The position numbers and the translations under genes were made by a program. Shown here in pieces: positions 49,697 through 57,873 of a DNA stretch of 64,000 nucleotides (position 1 is its first letter; the number at the start of each line of letters is the position of its first letter). Below the pieces are notes generated by a model. The model did no database searches. It saw only the letters and a list, made by a program, of their open reading frames with translations, and was not told the origin of the DNA. The DNA is from Polymorphobacter_B sp038225475 (GTDB taxonomy: Bacteria > Pseudomonadota > Alphaproteobacteria > Sphingomonadales > Sphingomonadaceae): contig JBBRRA010000001.1 of the NCBI GenBank assembly GCA_038225475.1, forward strand, positions 124,001 to 188,000, read 5' to 3'.

Positions 49697-50380
49697 ATGA
49701 CGGAACAGCGGCACAGCCTAGCTGCCGAGCCGCTGTTACTCAGCGATCCGGATGACATTGCGCGAAAGGAGTCTGAAAACGCTGTAGCGCAGTTCGATCG
49801 CATGCTTGAACTAGTGGACGATGTCGCGCGCGGCGGTCGTCCGTTCAGATTACGTACGTCGATGATTCTAGATCTTCATCGAATTGCTCTTCAAGGATTG
49901 TCCGCATATGCGGGCAATTTTCGTCCGAGTGACGTTGAAATCGGTAAGAGTAAACACATTCCGCCGCCGGCGCATCTTGTGCCCGGACTCGTTGAGGAGA
50001 TGTGTGAATATGTGATGGATAATGCCGAAAGATCGGATCCGTTGCATCTTTGTGCGTATGTCATGTGGCGTCTGAATTGGATCCATCCCTTTACTGATGG
50101 AAATGGCAGGACATCGCGCGCGCTCGCTTATTATGTACTGTGCGGTAAGCTGGGATACCTTTTGCCCGGCGGGGCGACGGTACCCGAGCAAATTGCGGCT
50201 GATCGCACACCATATTACTCTGCGCTTGAAGAAGCTGACCAGTGTTGGGTTGCCGGTCGGCTCGACTTGTCAGCGCTAGAGAGGCTTCTTGACCAGTGCT
50301 TGGCCACACAGCTTCTTTCTGCATATCACGACGCGAAGAGTCCCGCTTCTCATACTCCAAAAGACCGCAAACTGCATTGA
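49697..50380 (+). CDS. Fic-domain protein (adenylyltransferase toxin)
   Basis: This 227-residue protein carries the Fic motif HPFTDGNGRTSR (about residues 122-133), matching HPFx(D/E)GNGRxxR, so it should transfer AMP from ATP to a target protein. Its own N-terminus does not show an inhibitory (S/T)xxxE(G/N), which fits inhibition by the separate upstream antitoxin. The start ATG at 49697 lies 1 nt after the antitoxin stop. The region is visibly lower in GC than neighbouring genes, suggesting transfer. The target is unknown. Confidence 0.88.
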   Translation: MTEQRHSLAAEPLLLSDPDDIARKESENAVAQFDRMLELVDDVARGGRPFRLRTSMILDLHRIALQGLSAYAGNFRPSDVEIGKSKHIPPPAHLVPGLVEEMCEYVMDNAERSDPLHLCAYVMWRLNWIHPFTDGNGRTSRALAYYVLCGKLGYLLPGGATVPEQIAADRTPYYSALEEADQCWVAGRLDLSALERLLDQCLATQLLSAYHDAKSPASHTPKDRKLH

Positions 50381-50647
50381 AGCGGGGGGTCAGTCGAGCA
50401 CTACGTCACGACCTCGCAGCATTGTAAACTAGCCTGGCTACAGGAATGAAATATATCGGATAAAGCTCGAGCTTCACGTCTTCTCGCCCCATGGACGTCG
50501 CCGCGGCGAGAGCGCCGGGCGATCTGCTGGGCTAAGCCCCCGGCGGCCAAGCCGGTTTCGCTGCGCCCCCCGCAACCCCCAATTATCCCTGTCCTACACA
50601 AACCATATCGGTTATTCCCGAATGACCATATCGGTTATAGGACGGTT
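50381..50647. other. Intergenic region between Fic and the HTH gene
   Basis: The first 80 nt are AT-rich like the Fic genes; the rest (about 50460-50590) is GC-rich with no supported gene. The 3' end carries the ACCATATCGGTTAT direct repeats. I see no terminator, RNA or insertion sequence. Confidence 0.4.
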
Positions 50648-50649
50648 AT
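50602..50649. repeat. Direct repeats ACCATATCGGTTAT upstream of the HTH gene
   Basis: Two exact 14-bp copies (50602-50615 and 50625-50638) are spaced 23 bp start to start. A third partial copy, CGGTTAT, overlaps the start codon (50643-50649). The spacing is about two helical turns. Position between promoter and start suggests an operator, probably for the encoded HTH protein itself. Confidence 0.6.
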
Positions 50650-51625
50650 GAACCAGCATCCGCACCCCTTCGTCCCCGTTCCCGTGCGTCCGCGCCATGA
50701 CGGCTGGATGCCCGAGCGGCAGATTGCGTTTATCGAGGCGCTTGCCGAGAGCGGCTGTGTCGGGGAGGCGTGCGGGCGGGTCGGCATGTCGACCGAAAGC
50801 GCCTATACGCTGCGCCGCCACCTGGGCGGGCGCGATTTCCGGCTGGCGTGGGATGCGGCGCTCGATTTTGCGATCCGCCGCCTGTCGGATGCGGCGTTCA
50901 GCCGGGCGCTGCACGGTGTCGTGGTGCCGCACTTCTATAAGGGCGAATTGATCGGCGAGCACCGGCGCTATGACGAGGCGCTGACGCGCTTCCTGCTCCG
51001 CTACCGTGACCCGCTGCGCTATAGCAAGGCGCGCGACCGCGACAATTGGGACGGCCATGACGAGTCGGTCGCGGTCGAACTCGCGGTGCGGATCGACGAC
51101 GTCAAGACCAGCGCGACCGCGCGCGATGCGCTCGGCGAGGAGGCGTTCGCCGCTTATGCCGCCGCCGAGGCGGCCGAGGCCAAGGCGGCCACGGCGCGCG
51201 CGAATGCTGCGATCGCCGCCGAAGCGCGGCTGGCAAAGGCCGCCGCTGCCAAGGCGCAGGCTGAGATCGCGGCGGAGGCGCGGTCGGCCGCGGCCGCCGC
51301 TGCAAACGCCGCTGCAAAGGCGGCCGCCGCTACGGCCGATGCCGATGCGGCGACTGCTGCCAACCGCGCTGCCGCACAGGCGTGGGAGGCATCCGAGGCG
51401 GCCGCCAACGCCGAAGCCTTTGCCATCGCCGATGCGATCGTCGCGCAGGCGGTCGCCGAGGCACGCGCGAACGGCATCCTGCCCCCCGACGTGTCATCAA
51501 CTTCATCAACTTTGCATGGCTCGGACGCGGCGGCGCGGCGTCAAGACCCGCCTGCCGAGGCCAACGCGGCCGGCGGGGTAAGCAGGTCCGAGTGCGGCGG
51601 GGTTAAACCGCCGCGCTCGGGTTAG
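50648..51625 (+). CDS. Helix-turn-helix protein with Ala-rich C-terminal coiled coil
   Basis: This 325-residue protein of unknown family has an N-terminal helix-turn-helix region (about residues 22-60, ERQIAFIEALAESGCVGEAC and RVGMSTESAYTLRRH). A middle part (about 60-160) follows, then an extremely Ala-rich heptad-like stretch (about 165-275). Similar HTH regions occur in small sphingomonad proteins of unknown role. AGGA (50639-50642) precedes the ATG. Its 3' end overlaps clpX by 4 nt at the stop codons. The repeats upstream may be its own binding site. Confidence 0.78.
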   Translation: MNQHPHPFVPVPVRPRHDGWMPERQIAFIEALAESGCVGEACGRVGMSTESAYTLRRHLGGRDFRLAWDAALDFAIRRLSDAAFSRALHGVVVPHFYKGELIGEHRRYDEALTRFLLRYRDPLRYSKARDRDNWDGHDESVAVELAVRIDDVKTSATARDALGEEAFAAYAAAEAAEAKAATARANAAIAAEARLAKAAAAKAQAEIAAEARSAAAAAANAAAKAAAATADADAATAANRAAAQAWEASEAAANAEAFAIADAIVAQAVAEARANGILPPDVSSTSSTLHGSDAAARRQDPPAEANAAGGVSRSECGGVKPPRSG

Positions 51626-52872
51626 GCGGCCTCTTCCTTGAGCAACAGCCGCACCGGCTCCTTGGTGCCGCCGACGACGTCCTTGTCGACGACGATCTCG
51701 GCGACGCCTTCGAGGCCGGGGAGTTCGAACATCGTGTCGAGCAGGATCGATTCCATGATCGAACGCAGCCCGCGCGCGCCGGTCTTGCGCTCGATCGCGC
51801 GCTTGGCGATCGCCGACAGCGCATCGGTGGTGAACGACAGCTTGACGCCCTCCATCTCGAACAGCCGGGCATATTGCTTCGACAGCGCGTTCTTCGGCTC
51901 GGTCAGGATCTTGATCAGCGCAGGCTCGTCGAGGTCTTCGAGCGTCGCGATCACCGGCAGGCGGCCGACGAATTCGGGGATCAACCCGAACTTGAGCAGA
52001 TCCTCGGGCTCGCACAGCTTGAGCATCTGGCCGGTGCGGCGCTCGTCGGGGGCAGCGACATGCGCGCCGAAGCCGATCGACTTGCCCTGCAGCCGGTCGC
52101 CGATGATCCGCTCGAGGCCCGAAAACGCGCCGCCGCAGATGAACAGGATGTTGGTGGTATCGACCTGCAGGAATTCCTGCTGCGGATGCTTGCGCCCGCC
52201 CTGCGGCGGAACCGACGCGGTGGTGCCCTCCATGATCTTGAGGAGCGCCTGTTGAACGCCCTCGCCGCTGACATCGCGGGTGATCGACGGGTTGTCGGCC
52301 TTGCGGCTGATCTTGTCGATTTCGTCGATATAGACGATGCCGCGCTGCGCGCGTTCGACGTTATAGTCGCTCGCCTGCAGCAGCTTGAGGATGATGTTCT
52401 CGACATCCTCGCCGACATAGCCGGCTTCGGTCAGCGTGGTCGCATCGGCCATGGTGAACGGCACGTCGAGCAGGCGGGCGAGCGTCTGGGCGAGCAGCGT
52501 CTTGCCGCAGCCGGTTGGGCCGACGAGCAGGATGTTCGACTTGGCGAGCTCGACCTCGGCCCCCTTGCCACCATGGTTCAGCCGCTTGTAGTGGTTGTGG
52601 ACCGCCACCGACAGCACGCGCTTGGCATGCTGCTGCCCGATGACATAGTCGTCGAGCTCCTTGCAGATGACGCGCGGGGTCGGCACGCCGTCCTTGGTTT
52701 TGACCAGCGCGGTCTTGGTTTCCTCGCGGATGATGTCGTTGCACAGCTCGACGCACTCGTCGCAGATGAACACCGTTGGCCCGGCGATGAGCTTACGCAC
52801 CTCGTGCTGGCTTTTGCCGCAGAACGAGCAATACAGCGTGTTCTTCGAGTCCCCGCCAGTCAATTTGGTCAT
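51622..52872 (-). CDS. clpX: ATP-dependent Clp protease ATP-binding subunit ClpX
   Basis: This 416-residue AAA+ unfoldase has an N-terminal zinc domain (CSFCGKSQHEV then CDECVELC, residues about 12-45). The Walker A GPTGCGKT lies near residue 118 and Walker B IVYIDEIDKI near residue 185. The pore loop GYVGED and the IGF-type ClpP loop region (KSIGFGAHV) are present. It feeds tagged substrates to ClpP, encoded 76 nt upstream on the same strand. AAGGAA precedes the ATG. Confidence 0.97.
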   Translation of the reverse strand: MTKLTGGDSKNTLYCSFCGKSQHEVRKLIAGPTVFICDECVELCNDIIREETKTALVKTKDGVPTPRVICKELDDYVIGQQHAKRVLSVAVHNHYKRLNHGGKGAEVELAKSNILLVGPTGCGKTLLAQTLARLLDVPFTMADATTLTEAGYVGEDVENIILKLLQASDYNVERAQRGIVYIDEIDKISRKADNPSITRDVSGEGVQQALLKIMEGTTASVPPQGGRKHPQQEFLQVDTTNILFICGGAFSGLERIIGDRLQGKSIGFGAHVAAPDERRTGQMLKLCEPEDLLKFGLIPEFVGRLPVIATLEDLDEPALIKILTEPKNALSKQYARLFEMEGVKLSFTTDALSAIAKRAIERKTGARGLRSIMESILLDTMFELPGLEGVAEIVVDKDVVGGTKEPVRLLLKEEAA

Positions 52873-52948
52873 GGGGTTCCTTTCCCGCGATGCAGCGGTG
52901 ACGATTAGTGTGACAGTCTAGCGGGCTTTGCGGGCGTGCCGCAAGGGG

Positions 52949-53587
52949 CTATGCAGCCTTCAGCCCTTCGCCCTCGACCGGGGTCGGGCGCTTGTGCTCG
53001 ATCTGGTCGATCAGGCCGAACACCTTGGCCTCCTCGGCGGACAGGAACTTGTCGCGCTCCATCGCCCGCTCGATGACGTCGAGGGTCTGACCGGTATGCT
53101 TGACGTACAGCTCGTTCATCGCATGCCGGACGCGGAGAATTTCCTTCGCCTGAATTTCGATGTCGGTCGCCTGGCCCTGCGCCCCGCCCGATGGCTGATG
53201 GACCATGATCCGGGCATTGGCGAGGCTGACACGCATCCCGGGCTCGCCCGCGGCAAGCAGGAAGCTGCCCATCGACGCCGCCTGGCCGACGCAAACAGTG
53301 CCGACCCGCGGACGGATGTACTGCATCGTGTCATAGATCGCCATGCCGGCAGTGATCACCCCGCCCGGCGAGTTGATGTACATGAAGATGTCCTTCTTCG
53401 GATTTTCCGATTCGAGGAACAGCAACTGCGCAACAATGACCGACGCCATATGGTCTTCGACCTGGCCGGTAACGAAGACGATGCGCTCGCGCAGCAGGCG
53501 CGAATAGATGTCGAACGACCGCTCACCGCGGTTCGACGTTTCGATGACCATCGGGATCAGGCCGGCGACGGGCTCGGGCAGGTGCAT
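52949..53587 (-). CDS. clpP: ATP-dependent Clp protease proteolytic subunit
   Basis: This 212-residue serine protease subunit forms double heptameric rings with ClpX. The catalytic Ser is in GQAASMGSF near residue 98 and the His in MVHQPSGG near residue 123. I chose the ATG at 53587 (MHLPEPVAGLIPMV) because GGAG lies about 9 nt upstream; an ATG at 53602 has no site. A CTTGAAA element at 53640-53646 could be a heat-shock -35, with only a weak -10. Trigger factor is not adjacent. Confidence 0.96.
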   Translation of the reverse strand: MHLPEPVAGLIPMVIETSNRGERSFDIYSRLLRERIVFVTGQVEDHMASVIVAQLLFLESENPKKDIFMYINSPGGVITAGMAIYDTMQYIRPRVGTVCVGQAASMGSFLLAAGEPGMRVSLANARIMVHQPSGGAQGQATDIEIQAKEILRVRHAMNELYVKHTGQTLDVIERAMERDKFLSAEEAKVFGLIDQIEHKRPTPVEGEGLKAA

Positions 53588-53665
53588 GGGGAAGCGCTCC
53601 ATTGGGTTCGTGACCCTACGTCGGACGTTTCGCCGGATGTTTCAAGCCCACCCGGTACCGGCGCT

Positions 53666-54472
53666 TTAGTGCCGCACTGCCGCAAGCACTTTGCCGTGAC
53701 CGGCGACGAGGTCGAACAGCCGTTCCGGATCGGCAGTGCGCATCCGGAGTGCCTCCATTTCAGCGCCGCGGCCGACGGGGATTTCGCGTGTGCCGGCCGA
53801 AATGCCTGCAAGGATGATGTCGGCGGCCTCCTCGGCGCTGATGCCGCCTTCGATGTTTTCGTCGACCCTGCCATGTTCGCTGCCATCGCCGGACAATGCG
53901 CGGTGCGCAATCGGCGTGCGGACGAAGCCCGGCGTCACCACATGAACGCTAAGGCCGGCGTGCTCGACTTCGGCTCGGAGCGCGTCGCTATACCCCACGA
54001 CGGCATGCTTTGCGGCGCAGTAGCCCGTACGCAGCGGCGACCCGAGCTTGCCCGCCACCGACGCGATCGACACGATGCGCCCCTGCCCGCGCGCCAGCAT
54101 CGCTGGAAACACCAGCTGCGTCAGCCGCAGCGGTGCGAAGAAATCGACCTCCATGATGGTGCGGTAAACCTCAAACCCGGTATCAACGGCGAGGCTGCGT
54201 TGCGAGATGCCGGCGTTATTGACAAGGACGTCGATGCCGCCACGCCACGCCGCTGCAGCGGCCACGATCGCCGGAAGCGCCGCATAATCAGTTGCCTCGA
54301 ACGGCAGCATCAGCGTCGGGCCGACGCACGCTTGGGCGATCTCGGCAAGCGCACCGGCCCGGCGGCCCGACAGGATGACCGCTGCACCCGCACGCGAAAA
54401 CGCCGGGGCCAAGGCTGCGCCGATCCCCGACGAAGCCCCGGTGATCCAGACCGTCTGGCCGTCGAAGCTCAT
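53666..54472 (-). CDS. Short-chain dehydrogenase/reductase
   Basis: This 268-residue SDR has the cofactor motif TGASSGIG near residue 10, NNAG near residue 85, and catalytic Ser and Tyr-x3-Lys in SIASVAGKLGSPLRTGYCAAKHA near residues 135-155. It is of the classical DltE-like type. It overlaps the NnrU start by 4 nt (ATGA, 54469-54472), so it ends a POT-amidohydrolase-amidohydrolase-NnrU-SDR run. The substrate is unknown. Confidence 0.92.
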   Translation of the reverse strand: MSFDGQTVWITGASSGIGAALAPAFSRAGAAVILSGRRAGALAEIAQACVGPTLMLPFEATDYAALPAIVAAAAAWRGGIDVLVNNAGISQRSLAVDTGFEVYRTIMEVDFFAPLRLTQLVFPAMLARGQGRIVSIASVAGKLGSPLRTGYCAAKHAVVGYSDALRAEVEHAGLSVHVVTPGFVRTPIAHRALSGDGSEHGRVDENIEGGISAEEAADIILAGISAGTREIPVGRGAEMEALRMRTADPERLFDLVAGHGKVLAAVRH

Positions 54473-55161
54473 CCGATCATCCTCCAAAAACCGAGTTGCG
54501 GCGCATTCATCAGCGCCGGATGCGCCCACGTTGCCGCCGCAAGCAGCAGCGCACCACCGATCAGCGCAATTGCACCGGGATACAGCGTCGCCCAGCGTTG
54601 TCTTCCGCGCAATTGTGCGCCCAGTGGTATGAAACTCGTCGCGCGCTCGTGGGCATACCAGCCGTCGCCGAGCTGTCCGCGCTTCTTGCCGTCCTGCAGC
54701 CACGCCCCGACGAGCGCGAGCACGATGACGCCAACACACAGAATCTCGGTGCGCAGGTCACCGGCAAGGCCGCCGTGGACGACCGCCCAGATCGCAAACG
54801 CCCACATCATCGGATGGCGCGTGATCCGCTGCACCCCTCGCGGGCCCGCTGCGCCCGCCATGCCGCCTGCTCCCATCAACGACGGGTTCGGCGCGCTCAC
54901 CGACCCGACGAACAATACCGACGCGATGAACATCAATCCCGCAGCGACGATCCACGCCCAGTCGGGCGCATCCCACACCTGCCATGTCGGCGCGCGCCGC
55001 CACTCGAACACTGCCCAGCCCAAGGTAGCAAAAGCAACCGACGAATAGAGGATGGCAAAACCGCCCTCGCCCGCCAGTCGTACCAGCGGTGCGCGCAACG
55101 GATGCGACAGCGCGAAATGGCTGCCGACGAAGGCGACGACCGCGATGGTCAGCAGCAGCAT
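54469..55161 (-). CDS. NnrU-family membrane protein
   Basis: This 230-residue protein has five or six hydrophobic segments and the NnrU pattern ITRHPMMWAFAIWAVVHGG near residue 112, related to isoprenylcysteine methyltransferase-type folds. In Rhodobacter, nnrU is needed for nitrite/nitric oxide metabolism, but many homologues have no such link and no denitrification gene is seen here. The start ATG at 55161 is 4 nt upstream of the amidohydrolase stop region, and its stop overlaps the SDR start. Confidence 0.85.
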   Translation of the reverse strand: MLLLTIAVVAFVGSHFALSHPLRAPLVRLAGEGGFAILYSSVAFATLGWAVFEWRRAPTWQVWDAPDWAWIVAAGLMFIASVLFVGSVSAPNPSLMGAGGMAGAAGPRGVQRITRHPMMWAFAIWAVVHGGLAGDLRTEILCVGVIVLALVGAWLQDGKKRGQLGDGWYAHERATSFIPLGAQLRGRQRWATLYPGAIALIGGALLLAAATWAHPALMNAPQLGFWRMIG

Positions 55162-55165
55162 CGCG

Positions 55166-56455
55166 TCACTTCGGATATTGCAGCGGCAGCGTGTCGTGCT
55201 GCAGCCGCACATAGCGATCGCGCAACTCGGTCTGCCGCGTGGCCAACGGTTGCACCACCCCGTCGATGAGCACCGCGACCGGTGCCGATGCCAGTTCAAG
55301 CGGATCACCGTCCCACACCACGACATCGGCGCGCTTGCCGATACTGAGCGTGCCGGTGTCGGTCATGCCCCATATTTTTGCCGGAACCGAAGTGATCGAC
55401 GCGAGCGCCTGCGTCCAGCTCAGCCCGACGCCACCGGGGAGGCGGCCCTGCGCGACAGTGTTGCCCGCGAATTGCGGCAGGTTGCGGGTTTGATTGCCGG
55501 TGCCATCGCCGTAGCTGCCGATCGCCACGGTGACGCCCGCGGCCACCATGCGCCCAATGTTCGACTTGGTCGCGGCGAGCGATTCGAACTCCTCGGGGCG
55601 ATCCTCGAGACTGAGCGCGATGACGGGAACATGTGCCGCAGCGATTTCGCGCGCGACCAGCCAGCCTTCGTCGGCGCCGATCAGGATCAGCTTCAACGCC
55701 GGGTAATGCTGGCGCAGGCGTAACACCGACAGGATATCCGACGCGCGTTCGACATGCACGACGAGCGGCTCGCGCCCCTCGACCACAGGCACCAGCGCCT
55801 CCGCATCGAGCCGCGTCAACTGAGCCTCGCGCGGCTCGAACGACCGATAGCGCGCACGATTGGCAGCAAGGTCGCGCGCTTCGGCCAATCCCTCCTCGAA
55901 TGCAGCATAGGCGGCCGGGCGCGAGCCGCCGGCAATCCGCGCTCCCTGCTCGCCAAGCTCGACAACCTGGAACGCATGCGCGCGGGTCAGCAGATCCGGC
56001 CCGTTCGCCAGCGTGATCAGCGCGCCGCGACCGCCGAAGATCGTCCGCGTCGCCTCGGGCGCAACGGCGGCACGGGTCACGCCCGATTGACGGGTCACCG
56101 CAATCGGGCTCGCAGCCGCGTTGAGCGCGGGTACGACATCGAGCCCGGCCGAGAACGGCGAGCGCCGCGCCGCCGCATCGTTCGACGGCGTGCCCTCGTC
56201 GACTTCGCTCAAGCCGACGCGCGACATTGCCGCGACGATGCCCGGCGTCACCCATTTGCCCGTTGCGTCGATCACCGTGGCACCCGCCGGAACCGCGACC
56301 GCACCCACCGCAACAATGCGTCCGTCACGGATCAATATCGTCGCGTCGGTGGGGGGCGTATCGGTGCCGGTTGCGACGCGGCCGCCGGTGATCGCGATCG
56401 TCGAGGCGAATACAGGCGCTGCGGTCAGCAACAGGAGCAGGGCAAGGCGCTTCAC
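55166..56455 (-). CDS. Amidohydrolase-family protein lacking the N-terminal HxH
   Basis: This 429-residue exported protein has a hydrophobic signal (VKRLALLLLLTAAPVFA) and an amidohydrolase domain from IAITGGRVATG to GTLSIGKRADVVVWDGDP. The family's first metal ligands, HxH after the GI(V/I) strand, are replaced (GKWVTPGIVAAMSRVGLSEV), and the later His residues are sparse. It may be inactive or use another site. I chose the GTG at 56455 since it overlaps the upstream stop as GTGA (56452-56455). Its intact partner is directly upstream. Confidence 0.85.
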   Translation of the reverse strand: MKRLALLLLLTAAPVFASTIAITGGRVATGTDTPPTDATILIRDGRIVAVGAVAVPAGATVIDATGKWVTPGIVAAMSRVGLSEVDEGTPSNDAAARRSPFSAGLDVVPALNAAASPIAVTRQSGVTRAAVAPEATRTIFGGRGALITLANGPDLLTRAHAFQVVELGEQGARIAGGSRPAAYAAFEEGLAEARDLAANRARYRSFEPREAQLTRLDAEALVPVVEGREPLVVHVERASDILSVLRLRQHYPALKLILIGADEGWLVAREIAAAHVPVIALSLEDRPEEFESLAATKSNIGRMVAAGVTVAIGSYGDGTGNQTRNLPQFAGNTVAQGRLPGGVGLSWTQALASITSVPAKIWGMTDTGTLSIGKRADVVVWDGDPLELASAPVAVLIDGVVQPLATRQTELRDRYVRLQHDTLPLQYPK

Positions 56456-57873
56456 TTGACGTCTCCACGGCCCGGCTGGCCAAGCTCGAAATCGGTGGTT
56501 GCCCGGCGCGCCGGGTCGGCTGCATCGTACATCACCGCGCCGTCGATCCAGACCTTTTCGGCGCGGGCATACACCGAGAAGGGGTCGCCGTTCCAAAGCA
56601 CGACGTCGCCCATCTTGCCAGCTTTCAGGCTGCCGGTGCGGTCGTCGATGTGCAGCCCCTTCGCCGGGTTGAGCGACAGCCATTGCCATGCGACTTCGGG
56701 GGCGATCACGATCCCGACGCGGCGGCCTGCCGCTAGCGCCTTCGCGGCTTCCTGGTTCAACCGCTGGATGCCGTCGGGATCGTCGCTGTGGACAATGGCG
56801 CACGCACCGGCATTGTGAACCAGCGGGATGTTCTCGCGGATGCCGTCATAGGATTCCATCTTGAACCCCCACCAGTCGGCCCACATCGCCGAGCAGATGC
56901 CCTCTTTCGCCAGCAGGTCGGCGATCTTGTAGCTTTCGACCGCGTGGTGGAAGGTCGAGACCTTATAGCCGAATTCATGGCTCATCGCGATGACGTTCGC
57001 CATCTCGTCGGCACGGTAGCAGTGGTTCTGCACGAGAATTTCGCCGTTGAGCACGCCCATCAGCGTGTCGTTGGCAAGCTCGCGGCGCGGGGCGTCGGTC
57101 GGCTTCGCCTTCCCGTCCTTCGCGCGCTGCGTATAGTCGTCCCACTTGCGCTTGTAATTTACCGCGTCGGACCACGCCTGGCGGTCGACCGCGATATTGC
57201 CCATCCGCGTCGCCGGCATCTGGTTCTTGCTGCCATAGACGCGCTTGGGATTTTCGCCGCACGCCATCTTCAGGCTGGGCAGCGCGCCGGGAAACTTCAT
57301 GTCCTGCGCCGTGCGTCCGAGGACGTTCTTCAGCGTCACGCCGCGCCCGCCGAACAGGTTTGCCGAGCCGGGGAGGATGTGCAGCGTCGTGACGCCGCCC
57401 GCGATCGCGCGCGTGAAGCCCGGGTCCTGCGGCCAGATCGAATGTTCGGCCCAGACTTCGCTGCGGTTTGGTCCGGTCGCCTCGTTGCCGTCCGAATTCG
57501 CTTCGACCGCCGGCGACGGATAGACGCCGAGATGGCTGTGGATGTCGATAATGCCGGGCGTGAGCCATTTGCCCGCGGCATCGATCACGGTGGCCCCTGC
57601 CGGAATGGCGACGGTCTGCCCAACCTCGGCGACCTTGCCGTTTTCCAGCCGCACCGCGCCGCCGATGAACTTGTGCCCCTCGCCGTCGTACACCGTCGCG
57701 CCGCGGATCACCGTCGTGACACCGGGATAGGCGTGGTAGGTCGACGGAAACGGGTCGCGCGGGATGCTGACAACTTCGGCGGGCCGCGGCGGCGTGGCGG
57801 ATGCCGCCTTGGGCGGCGGCGTCTTCGCGCACGCCGCGGCGAGCAGCGCCAATCCTAGAACCAGTTTACGCAT
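56452..57873 (-). CDS. Amidohydrolase-family lipoprotein
   Basis: This 473-residue metal-dependent hydrolase is a predicted lipoprotein (lipobox near LAAAC, residues about 12-16). Its metal motif IHSH is intact in TPGIIDIHSHLGVYP near residue 115, and later histidines occur in QNHCYRADE, STFHHAVES and VHSDDPDG (near residue 360). Members act on imides, imidazolone-type rings or peptides; the substrate is unknown. It overlaps the POT transporter stop by 1 nt and couples to the second amidohydrolase, so a secreted hydrolase and an importer share an operon. Confidence 0.9.
   Translation of the reverse strand: MRKLVLGLALLAAACAKTPPPKAASATPPRPAEVVSIPRDPFPSTYHAYPGVTTVIRGATVYDGEGHKFIGGAVRLENGKVAEVGQTVAIPAGATVIDAAGKWLTPGIIDIHSHLGVYPSPAVEANSDGNEATGPNRSEVWAEHSIWPQDPGFTRAIAGGVTTLHILPGSANLFGGRGVTLKNVLGRTAQDMKFPGALPSLKMACGENPKRVYGSKNQMPATRMGNIAVDRQAWSDAVNYKRKWDDYTQRAKDGKAKPTDAPRRELANDTLMGVLNGEILVQNHCYRADEMANVIAMSHEFGYKVSTFHHAVESYKIADLLAKEGICSAMWADWWGFKMESYDGIRENIPLVHNAGACAIVHSDDPDGIQRLNQEAAKALAAGRRVGIVIAPEVAWQWLSLNPAKGLHIDDRTGSLKAGKMGDVVLWNGDPFSVYARAEKVWIDGAVMYDAADPARRATTDFELGQPGRGDVK

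Noticed and set aside
50401..50601. Short minus-strand open frame in the gap after the Fic gene
   Set aside because: No family resemblance, no ribosome-binding site; treated as non-coding.
51140..51470. Ala-codon stretch in the HTH gene as a DNA tandem repeat
   Set aside because: The codons vary and no fixed repeat unit is present; it is a protein-level bias.
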